This document shows positions 27,431 to 39,730 of a stretch of 64,000 nt of DNA, piece by piece. Source of the stretch: Prostheceraeus crozeri (taxonomy: Eukaryota; Platyhelminthes; Polycladida; Euryleptidae); NCBI GenBank assembly GCA_907163375.1, contig CAJQUW010000578.1, positions 310,001 to 374,000 of the forward strand, read 5' to 3'. Position numbers and translations under genes: made by a program. The notes under the pieces were generated by a model. The model saw only the letters and a program-made list of their open reading frames with translations. It did not search any database and was not told where the DNA came from. The first letter of the stretch is position 1. The number at the start of each line of letters is the position of its first letter.

Positions 27431-27793
27431 ACGAGATGGTGGTCTCGTTGAGGGAGTTGGTCAATGAGAATATGTAAGAACATCGTGATTTCTATTATTT
27501 TATTGGTATCTGCCATCCATGATGTCATTGGTAATAGCTGTTTTTGAAACAAAGTTGATTGATGGCAGATGTAAATTTGCTTTGTCTCAGAAAAAGTGAG
27601 CCGCAGAGAGAATTATTACTTAACTTTATCACTGCGGTGTGCAGCTATGTAGCATTGGACAGAAGTGCCCGAGTTATCATTTTGAAGAGAATAACTGAAG
27701 GGTCAAGCTGAATCCTGCCACAAATTGTTCAAGTATATATCGTTAAGGAGACAATCCTCCAAAGATGGATTACCTTTTTCGTAAGACACCCTT

Positions 27794-28660
27794 TAGATCT
27801 ATAAACAATAACTTTACAAGAAGACTTACTCCTTTAATGGAAGTTTAATGCACCCACAAAATCTTTCTAAGTGCATGAAATGTCACCATCAAAAAGTTAA
27901 CGATCAGACACACACTAACTTGTGCTCAGCTTTACTAGCAAATTCTGATCAGAAATATTGACTGTATTCTTAACAATAGCAGACTAGTTGGCCGCATTGC
28001 AGATTAGAATAGTTAATTGAAAATGACAAGTATTTAATGAATTAAAAATAATTCTAATAGAGCTTCCGAGCAATTACACAAAAAAATTACGGCAAGTCGT
28101 GTGTACGAAATAATATATCCCCTCCTTCTTCCCACAAAAGTCACTGACATCCAAGATTCGCTATCACGCTTTTCATTCGAGAATATGCATAATCATGAAA
28201 GCGGATCTTCAGTGATATTGACATCGTGTGAATAAATTGACGATTGGTAATAAATTTACGCCTCTTACAGAATATAATTATCGATTTGAGACAATGCAGT
28301 TCCTTAAGTCTGAAGCCTCTTGTGACAGCAAGCAGGAAAATTTGATTTACAAATCCCATCCTCCTTGAGATGTTGGTTCAAGTAATCTTAATCCTATTCG
28401 ACAAGCTGTAATACACTTGAGGTGATCGTCAACAGTGATAGCACATTAAGCATTTGCTTCATTTGATTCACAAATTTGAAATTAGTGTCGAAAACTATCT
28501 GTCAGAAAAAGTGGATGAAAGAATTTTTTTCAAAAATTTACGGACGAAGATAGACAAATAAGTGCTATTTCAAAAGAAAATGAATCTCTGCAAAAAGGCA
28601 CAACACAGATGTTTCAATTCCTTTTGAACATAAACGACTACACAATTATTAGACATGCAC
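27794..28660. other. Intron sequence, nothing recognised
   Basis: AT-rich GALE intron 1 DNA between the second IS630-type transposon and LINE copy B. No frame or repeat I can name. Confidence 0.5.
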
Positions 28661-29143
28661 TACCATCTTTGAGAACTTAGGGTCGAGTATATGGAGCCTA
28701 TGTGCGACAAGCCATGCTTTATGGTTGCGAGTCATGGCCGTTCTTTTCATCCCAGGAGAAGATGCTTGAGCGTGTGGAGATGCGAATACTAAGGTGAATG
28801 TGTGTTGTCAGACCATCGGACAGGAAATCGAATGACAGCATCAGAAAAGCAATGAGTCTTAAAATCATCAGACATCGTGAAACTGCGAATACTACGTTGG
28901 TTTGGCCACGTGGCAAGAGGGGATAAGACAGTGGATCCGAAAAGTTATGTGGATGAAAGTACATAGATGGTTAAAGAGGAGCAGGAAGACCTGGAAGCAA
29001 GTGGCGAAGATGATTTCAAACGTGTTGGAGCCCAGGAAGCGGACGCCCGTGATCGACCGAAATGGAAGTCCATGCTCAAGCAGCAAACGTCTGGAAGCAT
29101 CTTCTGGAAGCAAATGACGCAAAAAGGGATAAATGAGTGAGTG
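28661..29143 (+). mobile_element. LINE 3' end, copy B
   Basis: A diverged sister of 20791-21262. Both contain TATGGAGCCTATGTGCG, ATGCTTTATGGTTGCGAGTC, CGGACAGGAAATCGAATGAC, TACGTTGGTTTGGCCACGTG, AGCCCAGGAAGCGGACGCCC and end in GATGAGTGAGTGAG or GATAAATGAGTGAGTGAG. Copy B retains a piece lost from A (GATCGACCGAAATGG, coding DRPKW). Several frameshifts and stops split the frame. Identity looks well above 80 percent by eye, so both come from the same subfamily. Same orientation, about 7.9 kb apart inside one intron. Confidence 0.85.
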
Positions 29144-30410
<1,267 letters not shown>

Positions 30411-32564
30411 TCAGATTTGTCTCATTTCTAAAGGAAATTTCCCATGCTAGTGTCAATATGCCATCGTATGATTTGGAGAAGCATACTCACTGCGAGCAAT
30501 GACGACTGTCTTTTATTATCTTTCCCGATAATATTTCTTAAAGAAATTGTGTCTACTCAATCCAAAGCTCAAAAAATTGTAAATATATGAGAATTCGAAA
30601 AATTCTTCTCTAATCGATGAGATGTCTATGGAATTGCATCTCGCCTCATCTGTGACTTCCTTTTCCATTAGAAGCTAGCATGATAAATTTCAACGGTTCC
30701 TTTCCAGGGTTTTTACGACCGCAATGTTAATGAGTTTTTGTATTTTTGAAGAATACGCCGATGTTGCAGCTTTTCATGAAATCTTGAATACTATTATCCT
30801 GACATCAGATTCACGATGGAACAGGAAGCTAATAAAAGTCATGTATTTTAGTATCCAAAACATCTAAGAAAAAAATAACAATAACTTCGATATCGCTTGA
30901 CATCTCAAAGAAACAAATACTGCCATTTGCATCCTAAATTTCGCACATACTAACTAGCGTTGTCGCTTGGCATTCATGAATTCAAAATTTTATCGTGCAT
31001 TGAATTCGAATACTAATCAATACTGATAAAAAATCAGCGACTGCTATTCAAGCTATCTTCTAAAATCATAATTATCTAAAAAAGCTTTATTATTAGCTAC
31101 CATGCTACCATTAAACGAGCATTTGAAAGCGCAATCTACAGAAACCTTTCATGTAAATCCACAAAAACAGATAATTTCGTTATCATTTCCATCACTTCTC
31201 CCATCAATTTTAATGAAGAAGTCAGATATCAGTACTCTAATGAGCTAAAAGGCAGGCTTCCTTATCATTGTATTGAATTTGTAATTTACGGTTTTATTGC
31301 TGCATTTCATCGCAACTACAGTAAACGTTTAACGCAACTGACTTACAGAAATTTAAGAATCAATTTGTGACTTCACTTCAGCAATTATATCACGATGACT
31401 TGATATCTTGTAATTTCATATATAAGAAGATTGTCCCATATCACTTTGTTTGATTGATTTCATCTGATTGTGTTAAATGATTTGCTGTTGAAACTTGTAG
31501 TGCGTTCACAAGGATGATTTTGTTTTTGATAGAAATATATAATTATATATTCATGGCGTTGACATAGACTTCGCAGCAAGAGTCAGGAAAATCAGTGGGT
31601 TATCAGGAAGAGAAAAGTAATTTTCTTCGAAATATCTTGTCTTAAGTCAGCTGTACGTCTCATTAGATACTAATAACATTTTGAAACTATCTCAGACGTC
31701 TGCTTCACGATGGTTGCTTGTGTATACAGTGGAAAAACCAGCGAAACAAATATGTATTTCTACTTCAAATTTTATACACTAAGCGAAGGAAAAACAGGCA
31801 ATTTTGATAACATAGTTTGGCGTAGTCAACCTTGAGAAAATGTTGGCGTTACTAAGCTTCTCCCTTCAACACATTGAGAAACATTTGCATGAAAATTTCC
31901 AAGTTGGCAAAACATCTAAAGGTTAGATAATACACGTGGCACACATGGATACACAGCATGTGAAAATGTCGACAGTTACCAAAACCTAAGACAAAGCATA
32001 ATGCTTGACCGACTGCAGGTCAATCGTACATACAGCGCACTGCAATGTCATGGGATAGATTACGAAGCGGATAAGCAGTAGGGAGAACGCTTAATTCTCA
32101 GGAAAAGGAAAAAATGAATAGATTTATGATCCGCTTATCGTTGTACCATTAGCGATCAGAAGGCAAATTTTTTAAGTTGTTATCTATGATTGACAAATAG
32201 TTGACTAGGGCAAAGCTATGTGATATTGATGAGCTATATCAGATGAAAATCCGGGAAGTATGTACTGCATATGAAAGAAGTACTAGAATTCGCAGACAAT
32301 GTCGCTAATACTCTAGGATGAATTTTTATAAGATCTGAAGTCCGCAAGCATGATAATTATCTGAATGGATATAATGTGCTGTACTAGGCCTACGCATAAG
32401 TAGGAATTTCTCCTCATATTCTCAGAGATTTCAATAATGGCGATTCATAATTTTTATCACATAACATACGCTCGCATATTACACTAAGTATGTAAAATAA
32501 AATTTAGTCGAGTACGGCATCGCATACAACTTCTTTCAATGTAGTTTCATTTTGCTGCACATTT

Positions 32565-32740
32565 TGCGACCAAGAGGCCGCCCAAAGAATACCTGAGAAG
32601 AAACAGTGTCAGCAACCTGTCGACGATTGGGACTCAAGGAAGCCGACGCCCTCGATCGGAAAACTTGAAGGCATTCCATGAAGAATCATCCTCAGCCCAA
32701 CAGAGGTGGAGAAAAGGACACTAAACGGATAGGCTAAGGT
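32565..32740 (+). mobile_element. LINE 3' tail
   Basis: Translation gives RPRGRPKN, then CRRLGLKEADALDRKTWKAF and SSSAQQRWRKGH, the very C-terminus of an RTE/CR1-like LINE protein. It is followed by the tail GGTGGAGAAAAGGACACTAA and ACGGATAGGCTAAGGTAAG. The tail is shared with 22060-22092 and 53450-53490. Only about 60 codons remain (5' truncation). Confidence 0.7.
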
Positions 32741-34081
32741 AAGCACATGGATGTGTTTGATGCATTAGATAATTTATTTTCAAGATTGAAGACTTTATAT
32801 TTGTTTGCCAATTCTATTAACTTGTGATTCTTTCATGTGAATTGCATGATATTTTTTGGAAGGCTCTGGCAGAGTCGGCTCCCAGGGTATTATTAACTGA
32901 TGGGAAGGTGGACGGTAAACAAACATCGGCCTGAACTGATCCAGGTGACCGGCTCCAATTTGTCAATAACTTGTCATCAATCAAAATCATAAGACAAATA
33001 CGTGAATACCCATGAACCTAAATTTCATTATTCAATTTTGATTATACATGTCCATTAAAATGAAGTCCGACTGTTTTTCCAACCGACTTTCAATGAATGG
33101 CGGTGAATAGAAAAAATGATTTAAAGAGAAAGGCAATGTAATTGGTCTACAGTACAACGAATTTATCTAATCTCGAAAATCTGTAATCCAGATGAAAACG
33201 TAAAGTCTTCAAATGGAACATCACCGAAATTATACCTGTATTAACGGAAGATTTTGTGCAAACACTCCTAATCTAAAAGATGCCAATTTGGTTTTCAAAC
33301 TGAGAATGAACACACAAGGACCCCGGCAAAATGAAAATGTATTTCGGAGGTGTCCTGGATAACCGCAATTGTTGTAGAAAGGAGACCTTGCTTGTTTATG
33401 TAAATTTTCCTTCCTCTTCACGTTCACTGCCTCATGTCATGTATAACTGACCGCGTCAAGACAGTTCACTACAATTTCATGTGATCGGCAGGTTATAATA
33501 TTTTGAGGGTATTTCATCACGTCAAAAAAAATTATCGATTATCAATCGCATTTACCCCTAAAAGTCATACGTGCTTTATTTTCTTATGTATGGTAATTCA
33601 AACAATTCAAGAAGAATAACATTTTTATAACAGAAGGGAAAGTCTACCGGTGGCATTTTAAAAACTCATGTACACGTAGCATACTTCTGCAGTTCAAAAA
33701 ACCGTAGCAGTAATTTCTAAAAGTTTAAATATTGTGATACTGTAATAGATGAATGACTTTTATGACAAAACATACACATAAATAGCCACACTGCTATGTT
33801 GGTTGAAAGTTGACTTATTTTCACTGACATTTGAAGGTTGAGTTTTTAATCGATTATTTGGTGTATTCTATTTTTAAGACTATTTGGCGGAAAAATTTGA
33901 TACTCTAGCAATTGCATTTTTAGAGCAAGCGGTTTATGTTCAAATGTTAAGCCTATTAGATAATCAAATTTCAAAATCAATTGTAACAATTGATAAGATT
34001 ATAAGAACGCTATTATAAGATCGACCAACAAAGGCGCTAGACGCCGAGGATCTGTCAGTTTACGAGTTTTACCTTTGAACA

Positions 34082-34400
34082 TTATATCGACGACCTCAAA
34101 TCACTTGGGAAGTTTTTGCTACGCATTTTGATTGGAAAATCATTGTGATCTCCCGTCGTATGTTTAATTATGAAGATCAAGAAATCGTTAAATTTTGAGA
34201 AATTGTTTTGTAGCAGCAGACCATGAACCTCAAGAAAATCAGGCATAACATGAGTAGGAACATACATGTCCTTGTGATAAGAAGTTTTCAGATAAACAAG
34301 TGTCCCCCCTCCCCCTTCAATCTTTCCGGCATGTGCTGAGACACGATGAGAGACAGGCACGTCTTTGAGTAGGTAGTCAAGTCAATCGACACTAACTTAC
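34082..34400 (-). other. Endonuclease-like frame, doubtful LINE remnant
   Basis: The minus-strand frame contains GKIEGGGGTLVYLKTSYHKD and VMPDFLEVHGLLLQ. The GGG(T/V)LVYLK string followed by an LEVxGLLL-like strand is reminiscent of the apurinic-type endonuclease of CR1/Jockey LINEs, which carry GGGVxxYVKxS. The remaining sequence is not convincing, and chance similarity is possible. Confidence 0.22.
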
Positions 34401-36987
34401 CTACGAGCAGTGCCAACTGAGTGTTGATATATGCAATCGAAATTTCTTAAAGTCCAATAATTCAGATTTTTATGCAGAAAATTGCTTGAACGATATTTCT
34501 ATAAATGATGCGAGTGAACTTTTGGCTATAATAGGAATTGATGTATTTTCTTAATATCTAATTAGCGTTGTCTCATGAGAAAGGCAACAGTTTTTAAAAA
34601 GATTTAGCATTCCCTTGACATCTCTCAAAGATGTTTTATCAGACTAACATCAAATGAATAATGAGTTCCATCAATTCTCCGCATATCCATGGCATTGAGA
34701 CATCTGTGAATGTCAAAAATCTGCTACATAGTGCATTTAAATTATCTCTTCAAGATCTTAATCCACTGCAGATAATGCCTCCAAGAACTTGTAAACGTTA
34801 TTATGAGTACATAGTTTTCGTCTCACAATGATGGGATTTTTGATATCTTGAGTAAACAAAGACAAGAAAGTGATGAATATAATCTGCAACAGGAAATTAT
34901 CATCGTGACATTCTGTTTCCAACATCTAACATGATCAGTGAACGGTCGGAACCCAAGGCAAATTTCCGCCGTAGTCGGATCACGAAATGCACTTACAAAT
35001 TTCACTGTCAATTTCAAATAATTTGGAGACGGCGAAGCTAGGTTTAGTATTCGAATCTCCATCATCGCTTTTAGTGAATGGTTTCATGAATGTTTTGAAA
35101 TTTCTTCAATTTACTTATTATCATCTATACACAGTATGAGCAACTACATCAAAGAAAAGAGAGAAACTGAGTGTTGTAAATGTGCTATTGCTTGAGTGGC
35201 TTGCACTTTATTTTCAGACATCATGATAGAGATATATTTGTGGGGAAATTCTTTCACGAGGAAAATGACACAAGGATGAAAAATTCAAATTGCGATTACA
35301 TGTATATATTCTCGTACAGGTAAACCTGTTCAGCAAGAAAGATTATTTTCGACTTTGGAAAGACATTACTGAACAGAAAATTTTAAGTATCAAATTTCGT
35401 GAAAAAGTTCAACCCATTTTGAGTAATGATCACAAGCAGCATGCAATCATTGATTCTTTCACTAATTCACTTACTTTACGAAGCATAAATATGTCGTAAT
35501 GCAAGGGAATGAGATATTGATGTCAGTTTGTGATAAATTATGATTTTGAAGACTGCATGGTGACCTCATTTAAATCACATTGATGTCAACCAATTACTAA
35601 AAAACTCATGCATTCATTTCTCCTCACGAAAATTAATCATGGCTTTTTATGAGATTTTCTCATGTCGTAAGAGAGAATTATTTCCTCTATTTGTATAGGT
35701 ATTGTATCCCACTGTCTCCTGCCACAGTATTAAGGTTTCTATTTTAGATGTCTTTGAATATAATTTTAAGATGACTTGTTCAGGCGAATTTTAGACGTTA
35801 TCAGGTGTCAAACGAAACATCGTCGAATGAATTTTTTGATTAAGTGATCTAGTCTTATTTCTCTTTCAAATAATTAAAAATACATTTTTTATATGTATAT
35901 AATTAATGCATATTATATATGGATAAGAATGTGCTTATTTCAAAGTTTCATTCAGACTCATTTTTGTCTCATCACGTAGGCTTGTAGACCATTCTTCACC
36001 AAATTTATGATTGATATTCTTCCTGAAAATACTGGAGTGAATACGGAACATTCTACATTATTATCCGCAATGTAACTATGCCATGTACGAAAAGCGATTT
36101 CGATATGATCTTGCAGCATGCAGCAATACGTTGAGCAGTTAATAATATGAAACAGCAGATTTTTATAAGTTTGATTTTGAAGAATTAAAAGTTTTAGTCA
36201 TTTGAATAAAGTGCAAGTATTACAGAATCTGAAATGCAAAGGAGTGGATATTGAAGATTCTAAAACACGTTCCATTCAAGGACTGTAAGAATTAATTAGT
36301 CATGATTCCTAACTCTTGCTAATTGCATTAAAATTGCAAAAACACACCCGATCGTTGATCGACTAAAAATGCCGCAGCTGACTCAGTAATTTATCAATCA
36401 AGGCTAATTATTGACTGAGAGTGTGCGGCTAACTGACATCTTTTTGTCTTCCAATTTTTTTAAAAAAATGCAGTTTCATTTATTTTTTGGATAGAATATA
36501 AAACCTATGTCTGCATGTGAGATTGATCAAAGAAAAAGCCTATGCATTGGTTAAAACTATTTGATGGAATGGTGTTACATGTAGATTTATTCAAATTAGG
36601 GGAAATATAACATTACATTTCAATCACATCATTTAAAACACCTTTGAATACGTCAAAGAAGCTACAATTCATTTCTCAATCCGATAATTTATTCCAAACT
36701 TTTATTTCTCCAGAAGATCCGCCTAAAAAGTTCTTACAATGGTTATGAGAATAAAAATCAGTGTGCAGCGAAAAATCAGTTAGCAGGGGTTTCACCACAG
36801 AACATCTTTGCAAAGTAAGATAGCTGATGATATTTCCCTTTGGCGCATTTTTCCAATATTGCAGCTGCTAAGGATCAATGAGATGAATGTTAAACGAATA
36901 CATGAAGAGCAATGAAATAAAAATCAAAACATCTCTCAATATCATTTATATTATAAAAACAGTATGAAACACAAATTATAAAAAAGT

Positions 36988-37284
36988 TTACATGGAGGTC
37001 CGCTTTTGCATCGTCACATCTCCGTCTTCTCCCACGACGAAAGTTGGTATGTCTTTTACATGAGCAGCATTTAGTATGTCGAGGAATGCTTGAATCTGAT
37101 CCTTTTGTCCGGGTTCCCAGGTTCTCGAGGCCTTAAAATCGTGCCTTGGATCGCTTCGCTTTATTCGCCGTACTTCTTTATCGATGCGGTCAAGCAACTC
37201 GGAGTCTAAACCCAAAGTCTCTCCGAAACTGCGCCAATTTTCTCCAAGGAACTCTTCAGTCCTATCGAGTTCTTCCTGATCCTC
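36988..37284 (-). CDS. Death-domain-like C-terminal exon
   Basis: Last exon of a minus-strand gene: 98 codons and a TAA at 36988-36990, behind a strong acceptor (TTTTTTCAG at 37285-37286). It begins EDQEELDRTEEFLGENWRSF, then GETLGLDSELLDRIDKEVRR. After the HDFKASRTWEPGQKDQ stretch comes IQAFLDILNAAHVKDIPTF. The pattern WxxFGExLGL...LLxxID......W.......FLDILNxAxxxDI matches the helices 1 to 6 of a death domain (roughly residues 15-80 of this exon). This protein-interaction fold is used in apoptotic, innate immune and receptor signalling. The tail VVGEDGDVTMQKRTSM is short. I cannot say which death-domain family it belongs to. It is intact and probably joined to the acidic exon at 50056-50196. 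Confidence 0.75.
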   Translation of the reverse strand, partial: EDQEELDRTEEFLGENWRSFGETLGLDSELLDRIDKEVRRIKRSDPRHDFKASRTWEPGQKDQIQAFLDILNAAHVKDIPTFVVGEDGDVTMQKRTSM

Positions 37285-37589
37285 CTGAAAAAATCAACGA
37301 ATGTTATTAATTCCCTTTACATGAGAAGTTGAAGATTTGCACCCATAAACAGCAAGAGATATTCTCAAGGACGGCAACAGCTTGACGGTGGTAAGTGATA
37401 ATTAGCCAAATCAGGAGAAACACTGAGCACATAATAAATTAAGTTACCAAATGTCTGCAGAAACTGCAACTCCATTTTGAATTTGAGCGCGCAACGTTCC
37501 TCATTCCCAAGTAAAAATGTACATATCAAAAGTTTACTGTCATTGAGATAATCGGACAAACAGAGGACACTGGCTGTGGGCAAATGAAG

Positions 37590-37756
37590 CTTTAACGTTA
37601 CTACTGGGGCTTGGACGGTGCTGACATGGACTTTTCTGGAGCGTTGTGGTACTTTTAGTCCGGATGCCCTTCCTGCAGACTTCCAATGACAGCTTCGGGG
37701 CTCGACCTCTGGACCAAAAGATCACTAGGCCAAGCACTTATCCACTGTGCCAAGGA
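37590..37756 (-). repeat. tRNA-derived SINE
   Basis: On the minus strand CCTTGGCACAGTGGATAAGT looks like a tRNA 5' half with an A box (TGGCACAGTGG). About 45 bases on, AGAGGTCGAGCCCC is a B box. After it comes the non-tRNA body with GCAGGAAGGGCATCCGGACT, a string shared with the 3' ends of many SINE and LINE families. The 3' end is near 37590. The second, more decayed copy at 44694-44781 shares the same body. Confidence 0.7.
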
Positions 37757-38124
37757 GAACAATAAGTTTATTTGGCCCCCCCTAACCGGGTGGGCCACAA
37801 AGCCACAGAGTCCCATGGGACCCTGGGCTCATAAACACTGGCAAACAAAGAAACTTGGTACATGGAGCAACAGATATTTACAATTGAAAAAATTTACAGT
37901 GGTGTAGACAGCGGTGCATGCGAAAAAGACATTATATACAAAAGAGAAAGGAGAAACGGCTAAGGGAACGAAACAGAGGTTGAAAAAGAAATTGTGATTT
38001 TGCTGTGTGATTATTGTGTTGAAGAGTGTGTCTAAGGAGATGCTTGTGTGTGTGATCTAGATGAATGTTGCTTGGTTACAAAAGTGTAGTGTGATTGGAT
38101 GACAATATTTACATATATACAGAG

Positions 38125-38246
38125 TTTTTCTTTTCTTTTCTTTCTTTTTTTGGACTTTTATTTTGTTTTCTGGGTTTTTTCTCTCTTTTCTCTCTTTTTT
38201 TGCCTTTTCTCTCTTTTTTTAGTTTTTTTTGCTTTGCTTTTTTTTC
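38125..38246 (+). repeat. Polypyrimidine tract
   Basis: About 120 bases of T and C with only a few purines on the plus strand, ending TTTTTTTTCAG. It looks like an oversized splice-acceptor tract but no coding exon follows that I can support. Simple low-complexity DNA is the likeliest reading. Such runs form open frames of Phe, Leu and Ser on this strand that are not genes. Confidence 0.6.
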
Positions 38247-39479
38247 AGAAACAGATATTGCCGCCACCGAAAACGAGTCTTTACAGAATATACAGCCATG
38301 ATAATGTTGGTGATTATAATTGGGTCGATAGGTATGTGGGTCAGATTAAGTGTTATGTATTGAATGTCCTAATGAATGAGCTGCTCTATTGTTGATTTTA
38401 TCTGAGAAGAGCACTGAGTTCAGTATGATATGGCGACAAACAGGCATTCTGTCCTGTTAATTTTCGTTAAGCAAATCCGAATCTGCAGAAATTATTCTCT
38501 TGAGTATCAAAATCTATAAGTTGTGGATGTCGTCTGATTTGAGGGAATATCAGATCAGATATTTCACTGCCAATACTATTCATAAAAACCAAGGGAAATC
38601 AATCCTTTTGTCAAACTGTCAATACAATTACCAGCTATGTCGACTGCTGGCACGCACAGCGATGAGCATGAGCGATAGAAGCGAGCATTTTCAAGGAGAA
38701 TGACTGCTGTTTGCAAAATAGATGCCACCATCATCTTCTTCGTGAAATTTCCTTTTAAATGAAGTGTGTTTCAAATAAATTGGTTAAGAATTCTGCGATC
38801 TGCGTCAAATAAACGATATGAAGCGTTTTGATGACTTCATCGCAATGCTTGAAGGAGTGACGAACAATTAAAGACATGAAAGAGACCGGCATTGCTAAAG
38901 TTATTTTTTCCAATCGTAAATGAAGTAATGCATACTTTTGAGTGATTGACATTGCGAATTAATCGCGAGGATATGACCATTGCTATAAACTACATAATTT
39001 TGCGAAAACTGATCATTTGATATTCCACATTTGGGAGGAATAGGGTTTTTAAGGATGCACACATGATTTTCATTCATAGGGTGACAACAAGGCACAAGAG
39101 ATCATGAAATAGAGTTGACGCATGGATCGATTTTGCCATAACTTAGCTCACAAAACGACCTTTATTAAATTACATCGTCTATTCTATAGTAATCGGAAGT
39201 GTCACTCTATCGAAGATTATCAGATAGGTTGAGAACAATAACAAATAGCAACCGTTTTTACAGAACAATGACAACTTTTTCATCTTCGTTTCCGATACTC
39301 GTTTTGCAGTAAATAAAATACCTATCATCACCAAATGCAGTCATGAATTCGATTTCATGGCTGAATAAGTATGAAAGTGCAGTGATAAGGGATTTTGATG
39401 TTCATTTGGTCAAATTGTCCTCACAGAAGGTCAGAATGGTCGGATAGCTATGTCAAAAGTCAGTCATTTCTCTGCACAA

Positions 39480-39730
39480 ACATCTGGCAACGTGTGGTGT
39501 CAGGTTTCAGTGCGGGGGGTAGAGCAAGCCACGAGGCGTCTTGGCGCGGGATGGATTTTCCTATCTCGTAGAGCAAAACGCGCGTCATTACAGAACTTTT
39601 TTCTAAAATTTCTTGGACGCGTGGTTCCGCGCGTCTTGTGTGAACAGCCCCATAGGTTTATTAAGGTTCTGAACGAAAATTCTGGACGCCTGAGACGCGC
39701 CGCGTCGGGTGGGAATGGACCTTTAGGCTG
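39480..39730. repeat. GC-rich block with repeated GACGCG motifs, likely MITE
   Basis: An island of high GC in AT-rich DNA, with GACGCG/CGCGTC or close forms at least five times (near 39540, 39580, 39615, 39635 and 39700). It also has TCTTGTGTGAACAGCCCC and, at the right edge, GGGAATGGACCTTTAGG. The wording GTGTGAAC.GCCCCATAGG plus GGGAATGGACC is typical of the ends of non-autonomous DNA transposons. I could not pair the two ends as a clean inverted repeat, so the family is open. Confidence 0.35.

Larger units (their letters stand above)
25843..27793 (+). mobile_element. Second IS630/Tc1-mariner-type transposon
   Basis: The left end CAGGGTGTCTCAGAAGAAAA is preceded by TA (25841-25842). The right end, read inverted, is AAGGGTGTCTTACGAAAAAG and is followed by TA (27794-27795). 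Inverted repeats of about 28 bp are recognisable with several mismatches. A plus-strand transposase remnant occupies 26440-27430, and a foreign LINE 3' end (26024-26300) lies between the left repeat and the transposase. Length is 1951 bp including that insert. The repeats are more eroded than those of the element at 18.0 kb, so this copy is probably older. Confidence 0.82.

Noticed and set aside
38095-38395. Long Phe/Leu-rich open frames on the plus strand that look like a membrane protein
   Set aside because: They come entirely from the T/C-rich tract; no start context, homology or splice support.
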